A stretch of 64,000 nucleotides of DNA from NCBI GenBank assembly GCA_902826605.1, contig CADEFM010000003.1:62001-126000 (forward strand). Direction: 5' to 3'. Positions within the stretch are counted from its first letter, which is position 1. Every line of letters starts with the position of its first letter. Positions 35,085-43,815 of this stretch are shown in pieces. The stretch is from an uncultured Acidobacteriota bacterium. GTDB lineage: Bacteria > Acidobacteriota > Terriglobia > Bryobacterales > Bryobacteraceae. The notes beneath the pieces were generated by a model. It had not been told where the DNA came from. It did not search any database and worked only from the letters and a program-made list of their open reading frames with translations. Made by a program: the position numbers and the translations under genes.

Positions 35085-35926
35085 CCACACCCACTAACGG
35101 CACTCCGGGGCCGTTCGCCCTCGCGGAGGCGCTCGATCACTGTGCGAAATTCTGGTGGGGCGCGAGCATCGTGACGAAGACGGCAGGATTCTTTGTCGGC
35201 GCGAGCATCAACGTGCTTCCTCCTGAGCCGGTACCTTTCATCGTCGCTGGTTGTGCGCTCGTCGCAGAACTATTCCTCTCGCGTTCCGATGCGATCAAGG
35301 GCACCGCGCAGCAATTCCGACGCAAGCTGGACCTCCAAGATGGGTTCGGGTGGCCGATACCAGCGACAGATCTTTCCGACCTCTTAGTCCGATGTCCCAC
35401 GAGCGTGAAGAAGCGGGCGCGAAACAAGCATGCAGCGGAGCCGTACTTCGCAAGCGCTGATACACCAGGCCCACTCCGAGCGTTGCAGAACGTGAACGAG
35501 TCCGCGTGGTGGACGAAGCATCTCGCGGAGAGCATGATGAAGATCTGCCGCAACACGATGATCGGTGGCACGCTCGTCGCGCTGGTTGCGCTCGTCGTGG
35601 CCTTACAGACGACCAACGATCATTCATCGCTGGTGAATGTTGCGCGCATCGTCACGGGCGTGACGATGTTGCTCTTGAGCGTTGGGTTGATCAAGCTGAC
35701 CATCGGGTACAACAGCCTATCCAAGAACAGCGGGATCAGTGAGGCAGCAGCAGAACGAGCGCTCCAAGCAGGAGCACCGGACGAGCTCACTGCCGTCAAA
35801 GTCACGTACGACTACCACCTGACGCGGGCGCTCGGTCCGATCATCCCGACGTGGATATGGCGGTTCCGCAAAGATGAACTCAACGCGACATGGAACGTGC
35901 TCCGCAGCGGACGGAGTGGCACGTGA
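35081..35926 (+). CDS. S-4TM family effector
   Basis: 281 residues. Four membrane segments (about 30-48, 53-70, 170-188 and 198-216) with a cytosolic stretch containing 'KLDLQDGFGWPIPATDLSDL', which matches the S-4TM (SMODS-associated 4TM) effector domain. On sensing the cyclic nucleotide it should permeabilise the inner membrane and stop phage growth. It overlaps the cyclase by 4 nt (ATGA) and the next gene by 4 nt (GTGA). Confidence 0.8.
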   Translation: MTTPTNGTPGPFALAEALDHCAKFWWGASIVTKTAGFFVGASINVLPPEPVPFIVAGCALVAELFLSRSDAIKGTAQQFRRKLDLQDGFGWPIPATDLSDLLVRCPTSVKKRARNKHAAEPYFASADTPGPLRALQNVNESAWWTKHLAESMMKICRNTMIGGTLVALVALVVALQTTNDHSSLVNVARIVTGVTMLLLSVGLIKLTIGYNSLSKNSGISEAAAERALQAGAPDELTAVKVTYDYHLTRALGPIIPTWIWRFRKDELNATWNVLRSGRSGT

Positions 35927-37080
35927 CGAACGAGTTATTCGAAAGCCTCCTCTATGAAGAGGAAGGCACCGAGATCGACTTCAAGAAAGAACAGTACCCG
36001 TTCGTCAACGCTACCGACGATGACAAGTCCGAACTCCTCAAAGACATCATCGGTTTCGCGAACGCTTGGCGCAGAAGCAAGGCGTACATCTTGATCGGCG
36101 TCGAAGAGGTACGCGGGGACAAGAGCATCGTTATCGGCATAGCGGCCTCGGAGCAGTTGGACGATCACTCGCTCCAACAGTTCGTCAATTCCATTGTGAA
36201 CAAGCCGGTCCATTTTCAGTACCGCGCTTTCACGTATGAGGGAAAGCAAGTTGGGATTATTGTCCTCGATGAAGATCAACCGCGCCCTATCTATCTGAAA
36301 CGGAACTACGGCAAACTCGAAATGGAAAAGGTGTATGTCCGTTGGGGCAGCTCGACGAACCTAACGCGACCGGCTTCCCTTGATGAGATTGCACGAATGG
36401 GCGCTGGTCGGCCACGGGAGCGAGCAGAACTCAAAGTCGAGTTCGCGGAGGTCGACCGTGACAACTCGATCGGCACAAGCGTGCAGATGGAATGTGAGTT
36501 CTGTGACGTCCCCGAGCAAAAGGACATTCCGAAATTACCTGACTCGCGAGAATACCCGTTCGGCATCAAAACCGATTACTTACGCGTGCACAATGAGAAC
36601 TACTATCGAGAGCTCGCTGAGTATGAGTTCATGACGCGACTCTGTCGACCAACGCGCATAACCGTGACGAACGTTGGTGGTGTTGCCGCGCAGAATGTTC
36701 GTTTGGAAGTGGTAGTGCCGATGGGGATCGGCCTGATGCCGGTCGAATACCTGCCGAAGAAACCAGCAAAGGAAAGTTACGGCGGCGTTGACATGTCCCA
36801 CGCGATTCGCCCAGCATTCCGTCGCGATCCAGGCGAGGTCGAAATCGATAGGAACGATGACCGGTTCCGCATCGAAATCGATTGCAAGGATCTCCAACCC
36901 GGACGGCAAGTATGGTCGGACAAGTTCTACGTCGGCATGGCACGCAGCGGAGACTATCCACTGCATGGCCGGGTCTTCGCAGACAATTTACCGACACCCC
37001 AAGAGTTCTCGCTGACCATCAAAGCGGACGTGAAAAACACCGTGCTCTCGCTCAAGCAACTCCGGGCCATCAAGGCCTAG
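35923..37080 (+). CDS. Schlafen/AlbA_2-domain protein of CBASS operon
   Basis: 385 residues, GTG start coupled to the S-4TM gene (GTGA). 'EEGTEIDFKKEQYPF' and 'DIIGFANAWRRSKAYILIGV' with 'EKVYVRWGSSTNLTRPA' match the AlbA_2/Schlafen DNA- or RNA-binding domain (residues ~5-150). The C-terminal ~230 residues are beta-rich and not assigned. Canonical CBASS does not require this domain, so this is a possible second effector or regulator; in Schlafens this fold can cut tRNA. That function is inferred. Confidence 0.75.
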   Translation: MTNELFESLLYEEEGTEIDFKKEQYPFVNATDDDKSELLKDIIGFANAWRRSKAYILIGVEEVRGDKSIVIGIAASEQLDDHSLQQFVNSIVNKPVHFQYRAFTYEGKQVGIIVLDEDQPRPIYLKRNYGKLEMEKVYVRWGSSTNLTRPASLDEIARMGAGRPRERAELKVEFAEVDRDNSIGTSVQMECEFCDVPEQKDIPKLPDSREYPFGIKTDYLRVHNENYYRELAEYEFMTRLCRPTRITVTNVGGVAAQNVRLEVVVPMGIGLMPVEYLPKKPAKESYGGVDMSHAIRPAFRRDPGEVEIDRNDDRFRIEIDCKDLQPGRQVWSDKFYVGMARSGDYPLHGRVFADNLPTPQEFSLTIKADVKNTVLSLKQLRAIKA

Positions 37081-37277
37081 CGTTGTGTGCTCTGTTTGTG
37101 CGCGATTTTGGGTTGTGAGGGAGCTACCGTGCGGGTTTTCCTAAAAACGATGGCGGCAGATCGTGGACAGGAAAAAGCATTGGTCCTTATTGGTCAATCG
37201 ATGGTTGTCTTTCCAAGCTGAACTTCGAGAGCGGAGGTTGGCCCAGCGCAGTGGAGTGGATCAGAAACGTTAGATCT

Positions 37278-37347
37278 CTATCGGGAGTGCCCGGCGGGAA
37301 CAGAGCCTGCGTGACAAGCCAAGCCGGAACGCCGGGCACTTTCGATA
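37278..37347. repeat. Imperfect 19-nt inverted repeat, 32-nt loop
   Basis: CTATCG-GG-AGTGCCCGGCG (37278-37296) faces CGCCGGGCACT-TT-CGATAG (about 37329-37347): 17 of 19 positions pair, with the same 2-nt mismatch in both arms. The design recalls REP/REPIN or a transcriptional barrier between two operons. There is no T-run on either side, so a plain terminator is less likely. Confidence 0.5.
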
Positions 37348-37648
37348 GGGCCGTTTGAAGTGAGCCGCTTGCGCTTGCGGCAGATGCGTCAGCCTATGGG
37401 ATTTCAATCGAGATTGCTTTGCAAATGACAGATAACACAATGGTTACTAAAGATGCTGAAGCAGCGAATTCAACCGCCCGATTGCAAAACATTGCTGGTG
37501 GAGTATGGCACGCGAAGCGTCTGCCGCGCAAGCGGCTTAGTTCAAACGGTGTTCTGGGAAATTGAGTGCCATTGCTCTTCGAGCCTGCGGATCGCGCACC
37601 TGCCGAGTATGCAGCTGTGTGGCCTCTACAGGGTTGAAGTGAATATCC

Positions 37649-37690
37649 CCGGCATTTGAACCGCGCACACATCGCGCACACAAATGCCGG
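37649..37690. repeat. Inverted repeat with paired GCACACA heptamers
   Basis: CCGGCATTTG (37649-37658) and CAAATGCCGG (37681-37690) are perfect 10-bp complements. The loop holds GCACACA twice (37665-37671, 37676-37682) with 11-nt period. The same heptamer, complementary and with the same period, lies before the integrase at 19255-19272. This may be the other end of the island. Confidence 0.45.
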
Positions 37691-37777
37691 TTGATTCTAG
37701 CTTAAGCTAAACAGAACACGGAGTCGGCAGTCCGGCACGCACTGATCCAAGCGAATCAGTGGCGTGGGCTCCGCATG

Positions 37778-39046
37778 TCACGACGAAACCGTTGCCGCGC
37801 CCCTAAGAAGAGACATTGCGTCGGCTATCTGCGTGTCATTTCCGCCTGCCAGCTCGGTCGGGTCCAGCGACACGGAGCGGTCTGGCGCGACGCCGACGCC
37901 CTCTATGGCGGTCCCGGCCCACGTCTGCCAAGTCGCTATTGGCATCCGCAGTTTGTAGCTATGTGGGAGACGGAAATTGACCGCACCAAGAACCTCGCCG
38001 GGTGTCTTGTCCCCGACGATGGGTGCTAGGTTATGTTCCTTGACGAAGGCAACAACCATTTCCGCGGCGCTTCTCGTCTGACTGTTGGCGACAACGACCG
38101 TGTTGCCCGCCAAAAGCGAACGCGCCAACCTCTCAGTCACCAATACGATAGAGCGGTCACGATTCAGGACCTTGAAACGTACAGCCATCATAATCTGCTG
38201 CCACTTGCCGACTGGAATGCGATCGATCCTCGGTAGCTGATCGCGCTTCCATCCCTTTTGAATCGCCCTCCTGGTGAGACTGTACCCAATAGGGGTTGGT
38301 TCAGGGGAGAGCAGACTCATCACTCTCAGCGAGCCGAGGCCGCCCCCGGGGTTGCCTCTTAGGTCGAGGACGAATTTCTTCACTCCGGCAGCAGCCAGTT
38401 GTTCGATCGCGGCATTGAGATCCTTGATGAAACCATAGCCGATGGCGCCAGGGAAGTATGAGACGCGAAGGTGCCCGACCCCATTGCCGAGCACCTTGAA
38501 GGTGACTGCCTTGGGTTCGAGACCGGCTGGACGGCCCTTGGTCCCTCCCGTGGGAAGATCCACCCGGACACTGCGTTCTTCGCCTCCCCCGTATTTCCCC
38601 AGCGTCAAGGTGTATTGGCGGCCTAGGGTGAATAGCACGGGATCGGGAGGACGAACAGCCTGCCCCTCAATTGCCAGCAATAACTCCCCATCACGAATCT
38701 CTGCTCGGTGCGCCGGCCCAGACTCCACAATGTCGCGGAACATCCAGTTCCGATCTGAACCTTCGCCTACCGCCATGAGACCCGCGTTCAGAGCGAACGT
38801 CGGCGGGATGCCCGAACTACCGGGCAACAGTAGACTCAGGTGGCTTGTGCCGAGGTGTGCGAGGGCGGCGGAGAGTTCGCTTTCGAAATGACTGTCGGTA
38901 CCTTGTGAAAACGACAACCCCCTGGAAAGTAGATCCGCGGACCACCGCGAATAGTCGGCACGCAAGGTGGCCGGATCCACATGTTTGGATGCGACCAGGG
39001 TTGCGACTTCTTTCACTATCTCCATTCGTTGCTGTGGCGTAGTCAT
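37778..39046 (-). CDS. S41-family peptidase with PDZ domain
   Basis: 422 residues. A PDZ-like part (~95-160) precedes the S41 core: 'NGVGHLRVSYF', 'FVLDLRGNPGGGLGSLRVM', the nucleophile Ser326 in 'TRSAAEMVV' and the base Lys347 in 'VGDKTPGEV'. S41 enzymes such as Ctp cut proteins near the C-terminus. This one has no signal peptide, so it may act in the cytoplasm or be a partner of the neighbouring CHAT protein. Its ATG overlaps the CHAT stop by 4 nt. Confidence 0.85.
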   Translation of the reverse strand: MTTPQQRMEIVKEVATLVASKHVDPATLRADYSRWSADLLSRGLSFSQGTDSHFESELSAALAHLGTSHLSLLLPGSSGIPPTFALNAGLMAVGEGSDRNWMFRDIVESGPAHRAEIRDGELLLAIEGQAVRPPDPVLFTLGRQYTLTLGKYGGGEERSVRVDLPTGGTKGRPAGLEPKAVTFKVLGNGVGHLRVSYFPGAIGYGFIKDLNAAIEQLAAAGVKKFVLDLRGNPGGGLGSLRVMSLLSPEPTPIGYSLTRRAIQKGWKRDQLPRIDRIPVGKWQQIMMAVRFKVLNRDRSIVLVTERLARSLLAGNTVVVANSQTRSAAEMVVAFVKEHNLAPIVGDKTPGEVLGAVNFRLPHSYKLRMPIATWQTWAGTAIEGVGVAPDRSVSLDPTELAGGNDTQIADAMSLLRGAATVSS

Positions 39047-41634
39047 TTCTTCGCTCCTCCCTTCGCTGCCGTCAACTGAAAGTCGTCAGCACCTTCGGCT
39101 ATGTAAGGCGCCCACAACCATGGAACAGCCTGCTTGCCAAATGTCTGAATCATTTCGCGTTTCGCGTTTGCCAGCGCGATGCTCACCGTTTGGCCGCGCG
39201 CGAGGTAGGTGTAGAACTTGCGCACCAGAGTTGAAGCGAAGACGTCATCCGCCTCCCACAGAGTGGAGACCACGGTTTGCGCCCCCACGGACAAGAATGC
39301 TCGGGATAAATTGGCGATCCCATCCTCTCCCAAGAGCTTGCCAACGGCGGTATCGCAAGCACTCAGGAGGACAAGGTTCGCGTTGAGGTGGAGACCAAGG
39401 ACTTCACGAGCTTCCAAGAAGCCGTCTTCTCCGGCCTTTTCGTCGCTCAATAGAACGAGCGCGGCTTCCGTTGGACGCGACTGATTCGCTGTCGCATGGA
39501 CGGCGAGATGGACGATGCTGGCTTGGCCAACCGACTTCTTGAACGCTGCCTCTGTCGCAGCACTTCCGAGGAGCACAGTCGGCTGAGCGTTGGTGGTCAC
39601 GCTTCGAAGAGTCTGCGCTGCTGCCGCAATCTCATCTGCGGAGTGGGGTAAGTTGGCGAGCTTGCTTTCATAGCCCCGGGTGGCGGCGATCTTCGGTAGT
39701 GGACTCGTATCATAGGCGATGTCCCCAACTCCTAAGAATCGGGGCTGAGTGGATCGTTGCGCAGTTCGTTCCTTGAGCATCGCGTAAGTCGTTGCCGACG
39801 GAATATAAGTGACGGCATGAGTCGCCACCAGATACTGACCGTTTGATCCGATCAATGACTCTAAGGGCACCTTGTGCATTGAACCGTGTCGGGCGACGAG
39901 AAGTCGCTTCTTGCCCGCAAGATCGGCACGCACTGGACCCAGTAGGCTCCTGTAGAGCCCTTGGGCCGTGGACGCTGCCACCTGCTTTTTCTGAAGTGCA
40001 TCGAAGTATGCGGTGAACTGAGGATCTAGTTCCTTGGCGGACGGCAGTTCAACCAGCCGCGCCGAAGAACGGGTGATAACAAAGCAGAACGATTGGGGAT
40101 CAGCCAGGACATACTCCAAGAGCAGATCGTCGCTATTGAGCTTCTTTTGAAGGTCTGGAATGGTGATCGCTTGTGGAGGGAGTACGAGCGGGTTGTCCGC
40201 TACGGCCAACTGAGCCGCTTCCGCGAGAAACAAATCGCTCCGGATCGATTGGAGGTCCTTTGCCGTTTTCGCGCGGAGTAACGATAGTCGCAGCCGGCTG
40301 ATATCGGCCGCAGAGTGTGAAACGGGTTTACCTTGGAGCAGCATGTCCCGCGTGGTTCTTGCTCGGCTGCTTTCAAGGACCTGCCATGCTCCTGGTGCGT
40401 CCTTCAGTTGTTGTGCATGGAGCAGAAACTCTTCGTTGAAAATGGCGCTCATTGCGTTTACGAGCGAGGCACGCGCTCCAGGATTTGATGAAGACGCCAG
40501 GATCGTTTCGACTGCATCGGAGGCGCGCGACAGAACTTCCGCGGCTCCTGAATAGTCCGTGCGGGCGACTCTGACCCTTGCCAGCGCAAGCAATCGGTCT
40601 GGCAGAAGATAAAGATCGCCGCTCGACTGCGTTAAATCTGCAGCTTTCGACGCGAGATCTTCCGCCCCCTGCATGTCGCCGCTACGCCGAACTAGATCGG
40701 AGAGTTCACTGTATGTCCCTGCTTGAATACGCGTGAAACCGCCTTCCTCGCAGAGTCGCGCCGCCGCTCGAAACTGCTGTTCAGCCTCCGCGAATCGATC
40801 CTGCTTCAGGAGGATTTTGCCCATCGTGACGTAGACCTGGGCTTCTTTGACCCGCTTATCGCGACGTTTGGCCTCCTCCGCGACCTCCCGAGCCAGCGCC
40901 ATAGCTTCACTCAACCGGCCGAGGCCAGAGAGTGCCTGGATCTTTGCCTCCTGGGTCGGAAACGAGTAGCCAACGATCGGGTTCTTAGCAGCTATCGCCA
41001 GAGCCTGATCCAGGCGCGTCAGCCCTTCATCGAAGTTGCGCATGGCAGTAAAGCCAGTGCCGATGGCTCCGAGATACCGTACTTGTGATCCGATGTCACC
41101 GGAGAGTGTTGCTTCGATGACCGCGGTCGCCACCTGCTGACGGGCCGTCAGCAAATCTCCTTCGACGAAGGCAGCTAAGCCAAGTTCGCCGCGCGCGCGA
41201 CGAATCCACTTCTTGTTGTCGCTCCCTTGGGCGACTTCCAAGACTTCCTGCCAGTCCTGCTTTGCGAGGCTCGCATCAAGTTCAAAATCAACATCGCCCT
41301 TCACCTGGAGTGCAAAGATCCGAAGTTCCGGGTCGGACTGGAGCAGAGCGTTTGTCGCGAGTTCGTCCGACACGGCCTCAGCCACTTCATCGAGGACACG
41401 CTGCTCCATCGTTGAACGCAGTATGCCGATCCTGGCGTATGCAGCCATCCGAGCATCCATGCGAGTTGCAGCCTCTTTCTCGGCGTCCTGGAAGTGCGGG
41501 CCGGCTTCATACCAGTTGTAAGCGTCTGCGTAGGCAAGGGCTCGTTGCAAGGGTTCGGCCTGGCCAGCGGTGGGTGCCTGAGCAAACGCCACAAACGCAA
41601 ACCCCAGGGCTGGGATCAGAGCGCGGTGCATCAT
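39043..41634 (-). CDS. Secreted TPR-CHAT protease-like protein
   Basis: 863 residues. A signal peptide (about 1-26) is followed by ~400 residues of TPR-like helical repeats and a C-terminal CHAT (caspase HetF-associated) domain with His713 in 'IVHLAVHATAN' and Cys760 in 'LLSACDTAVGKL'. CHAT domains are cysteine proteases related to separase and caspase-like enzymes. The gene is coupled to a downstream S41 peptidase and follows a sigma-factor pair. The protein should be outside the cytoplasm; its target is unknown. Confidence 0.88.
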   Translation of the reverse strand: MMHRALIPALGFAFVAFAQAPTAGQAEPLQRALAYADAYNWYEAGPHFQDAEKEAATRMDARMAAYARIGILRSTMEQRVLDEVAEAVSDELATNALLQSDPELRIFALQVKGDVDFELDASLAKQDWQEVLEVAQGSDNKKWIRRARGELGLAAFVEGDLLTARQQVATAVIEATLSGDIGSQVRYLGAIGTGFTAMRNFDEGLTRLDQALAIAAKNPIVGYSFPTQEAKIQALSGLGRLSEAMALAREVAEEAKRRDKRVKEAQVYVTMGKILLKQDRFAEAEQQFRAAARLCEEGGFTRIQAGTYSELSDLVRRSGDMQGAEDLASKAADLTQSSGDLYLLPDRLLALARVRVARTDYSGAAEVLSRASDAVETILASSSNPGARASLVNAMSAIFNEEFLLHAQQLKDAPGAWQVLESSRARTTRDMLLQGKPVSHSAADISRLRLSLLRAKTAKDLQSIRSDLFLAEAAQLAVADNPLVLPPQAITIPDLQKKLNSDDLLLEYVLADPQSFCFVITRSSARLVELPSAKELDPQFTAYFDALQKKQVAASTAQGLYRSLLGPVRADLAGKKRLLVARHGSMHKVPLESLIGSNGQYLVATHAVTYIPSATTYAMLKERTAQRSTQPRFLGVGDIAYDTSPLPKIAATRGYESKLANLPHSADEIAAAAQTLRSVTTNAQPTVLLGSAATEAAFKKSVGQASIVHLAVHATANQSRPTEAALVLLSDEKAGEDGFLEAREVLGLHLNANLVLLSACDTAVGKLLGEDGIANLSRAFLSVGAQTVVSTLWEADDVFASTLVRKFYTYLARGQTVSIALANAKREMIQTFGKQAVPWLWAPYIAEGADDFQLTAAKGGAKK

Positions 41635-41647
41635 TGTAGTTCCTCCT

Positions 41648-42346
41648 TCACTCCACGTAGATTGGGTAGCGTTGCCAGGTCAGTCCAGCTGGACGAACCA
41701 TAAACGTAAGCTGCTTTCCTCCGAGATCATCGAAGGGTAGTTCGACATCGAAGCTGGTAACCCCGTCCGAGATTCGAGCCTGAACGTTCGCTTCAACGAC
41801 GGTACTGTCGTCTGCCTCGGCCACCCGAACTTCGTACGACCCAGGCTCGGAACCCACGGGCATTTGGACGTGGCCGATGAATCGCTTGGCTGGGAGTGTC
41901 AGTCGTGTGACTTCAGCGCCGCCACCTCGGGTCCGTGTCATGGACGCAAGGTTCACCATGACCGTTGCTAATGGCGCGGGTGGAATGGGTGTTTCTGCCA
42001 CGCGCGGCGACTCAATCGGTGCGCGTCTAGTCCAAAGGGCGAGTGCTCCTACAACCAGGAGAATGCTAGCTGCCACGGCAATCATCATTCTTGCGATCCG
42101 TTGATGCTGTGCTGCCTTCCGCAACTTCGTATACTCGCGGAAGCAGGGCGAGCAGGACACGATGTGCGAGACGGGAAGGTGCGTCAGGTCCGCTTTTGTC
42201 CTACGGAAGGCCATTTGCCTCAACACCGTCTGGCTGGGGCAACCGTGGCGGTCTGGATTAGGGAACGCGATCAGCGTGTCATGGCGAAGGTATGCCAGAA
42301 GTTCCCGGAGGTGCGAACGGCTGGTCAGGGAGATCGTTCTAGGCAT
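41648..42346 (-). CDS. Membrane anti-sigma-like regulator
   Basis: 232 residues. The N-terminal part has 'HIVSCSPCFREYTKL' (H-x3-C-x2-C), a zinc-anti-sigma-like motif, then one membrane helix (about 88-107) and a beta-rich outer domain. It overlaps the sigma gene by 8 nt and precedes the CHAT gene by 13 nt. It probably sequesters the sigma factor until an extracellular signal is sensed. Confidence 0.75.
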   Translation of the reverse strand: MPRTISLTSRSHLRELLAYLRHDTLIAFPNPDRHGCPSQTVLRQMAFRRTKADLTHLPVSHIVSCSPCFREYTKLRKAAQHQRIARMMIAVAASILLVVGALALWTRRAPIESPRVAETPIPPAPLATVMVNLASMTRTRGGGAEVTRLTLPAKRFIGHVQMPVGSEPGSYEVRVAEADDSTVVEANVQARISDGVTSFDVELPFDDLGGKQLTFMVRPAGLTWQRYPIYVE

Positions 42347-42938
42347 TGGCCCCCCGTTTCATCGGCCTGTTGACCTTCACCCCGTGGTGTATCTCCATTC
42401 GAGCCAGTGCCTGGTCAAGTTTCTTGCGGAACTGTACCTCCGCACTGTGGGCACTTTTGTATCCAACTGCGGACGCTATTGCGTTCCAGTCGAACTCAAG
42501 AAGGCGGTATTCCAGCATCTCCCGGCCTTTTGAATCAAGTGACGCACGCAGCAGCATCATGAGCTTGTGGTCATCAAGCTGACGCTCGCGGTCATCATGC
42601 GGCGAACTGGCAAGGCGTTCGAGATCCGCGTCCGGGATAGAAATGAGTGCCGGACGAGTACGTGATCGCCGGATGGACTCTCTGGCGATGGACTTGAGCA
42701 AGTATGCGTCGATGTGGCTTATGGCCCCGTTTCCGTTTTGCGCCCGGGAGGCTGCGTCAACGGCCCGCTCCAAGATCTCGGCCGCCTCGGTGTCGTCCGC
42801 CAAGTACCTGATGACTACGAGGCGGGCTCGTTCCCATATTCGTTCTGCCGCGTCGACCAGATCGGTAGGCACATGATTCCCCAGGCTATCTGGGTTTCTC
42901 ACCCAGAACGGTGACTTGGCGTGTACCGGCCGCATCAT
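42339..42938 (-). CDS. Divergent sigma-70/ECF-like factor
   Basis: 199 residues. An N-terminal region 2-like segment ('DLVDAAERIWERARLVVIRY'), a short linker and a C-terminal sigma-4-like HTH ('LEYRLLEFDWNAIASAVGYK') suggest a sigma factor of ECF type, though the match is weak. It starts the operon sigma - membrane regulator - CHAT - S41. It may drive its own operon. Confidence 0.65.
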   Translation of the reverse strand: MMRPVHAKSPFWVRNPDSLGNHVPTDLVDAAERIWERARLVVIRYLADDTEAAEILERAVDAASRAQNGNGAISHIDAYLLKSIARESIRRSRTRPALISIPDADLERLASSPHDDRERQLDDHKLMMLLRASLDSKGREMLEYRLLEFDWNAIASAVGYKSAHSAEVQFRKKLDQALARMEIHHGVKVNRPMKRGANA

Positions 42939-43010
42939 GGGAAACCACTAGGGAACCGCCCGAAGACAGCTGCCTCCCTGTTTAATAGAGAGACACAGGA
43001 GACAGCTAAC

Positions 43011-43036
43011 CTCACCCGGATTTGTCTCCGGATGAG
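43011..43036 (-). promoter_or_regulatory. Hairpin upstream of the sigma operon
   Basis: CTCACCCGGA (43011-43020) and TCCGGATGAG (43027-43036) pair at 9 of 10 positions with a 6-nt loop. It lies about 75 nt before the sigma-factor start on the other strand and could be an operator or leader element. Confidence 0.3.
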
Positions 43037-43173
43037 AAAATAATATGCCGCCGCGCAAATCGGCGCAACCAGGCCGCATTACGCCTAAAGTCACTTGCTG
43101 AGGTCCTGTGGAAATCCGCGCTCTATACGAGTAGGGGCAGGCAAAAAGCCCCACTACTTGAGAGGAGTTTGCG

Positions 43174-43680
43174 ATGGCGGCTTTCGCAAATGTCACGGTG
43201 CGCCTTCCGGACGAGACTTCCAGGAACAGGCGCGGAACTATCTCCAGTTGGACTAGGGGGCGACCCTGGACGCGCGAAGAAGAAGAGAGTTTGGTGGATG
43301 CAGCATCAAATCAAACGATTCTGGAAATCGCTCACGCGCTAGGGCGGTCCGAGGCTTCCGTTCGTTTGAAATTGAGGGGTCTAGGATACAACCTGAGCGA
43401 TCTTGCTGGCTTCAAAGTAAAGGACTTAGCGGCGCTGCTCGGGGTGACCATTCGCCAAGTTCGGCGGTGGCGTCAGAAGGGATACCTACGGGGACGGAAC
43501 GGGCGGATAACGGAGGAATCTTTCTCCAAGTTTTGCCGTGCCCACGCTGACAAGATCCCATATTCAGCGCTCGCTTGGGATGCGAAAGTATGGCTCCGAG
43601 GCTTTGGCTATCGGCCGCCAGAGACCAGGCCCGATCGTCCTTCAATAGTGATCATGCGACGGGAGACTAGCAGAGTGTAA
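43174..43680 (+). CDS. SANT/Myb-like and HTH DNA-binding protein
   Basis: 168 residues. The first part ('RGRPWTREEEESLVDAASNQ') is a SANT/Myb-type helix set, the second ('FKVKDLAALLGVTIRQVRRW') a MerR/excisionase-like winged helix. Two DNA-binding modules suggest a transcription factor for a neighbouring gene. ATG 43174 has GAGAGGAG upstream. Confidence 0.7.
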   Translation: MAAFANVTVRLPDETSRNRRGTISSWTRGRPWTREEEESLVDAASNQTILEIAHALGRSEASVRLKLRGLGYNLSDLAGFKVKDLAALLGVTIRQVRRWRQKGYLRGRNGRITEESFSKFCRAHADKIPYSALAWDAKVWLRGFGYRPPETRPDRPSIVIMRRETSRV

Positions 43681-43815
43681 ATGCGTAATAGAAGTGTCGC
43701 ATTTTGTAGCGACGATCCTGCTGGGTTTCTGGAAAGTCAGAATAATAGTTGCTCCGCCGACGGTGAGGTCACGGGAAAGCTGCGCCTCTTGAATTAGTAA
43801 GGAGGCAGTTTTCTG

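Larger units (their letters stand above)
37081..37777. other. Non-coding region at the end of the island
   Basis: About 700 bases with no gene I trust; one minus-strand open frame at 37394-37681 has no coding character. It contains the structured elements at 37278-37347 and 37649-37690. Confidence 0.5.

Noticed and set aside
37394..37681. 95-residue minus-strand open frame
   Set aside because: No coding character; overlaps an inverted repeat.
37641..37690. tRNA-like T-arm (GGTTCAAAT) on the minus strand
   Set aside because: The stem around the loop does not pair; better explained by the 10-bp inverted repeat.
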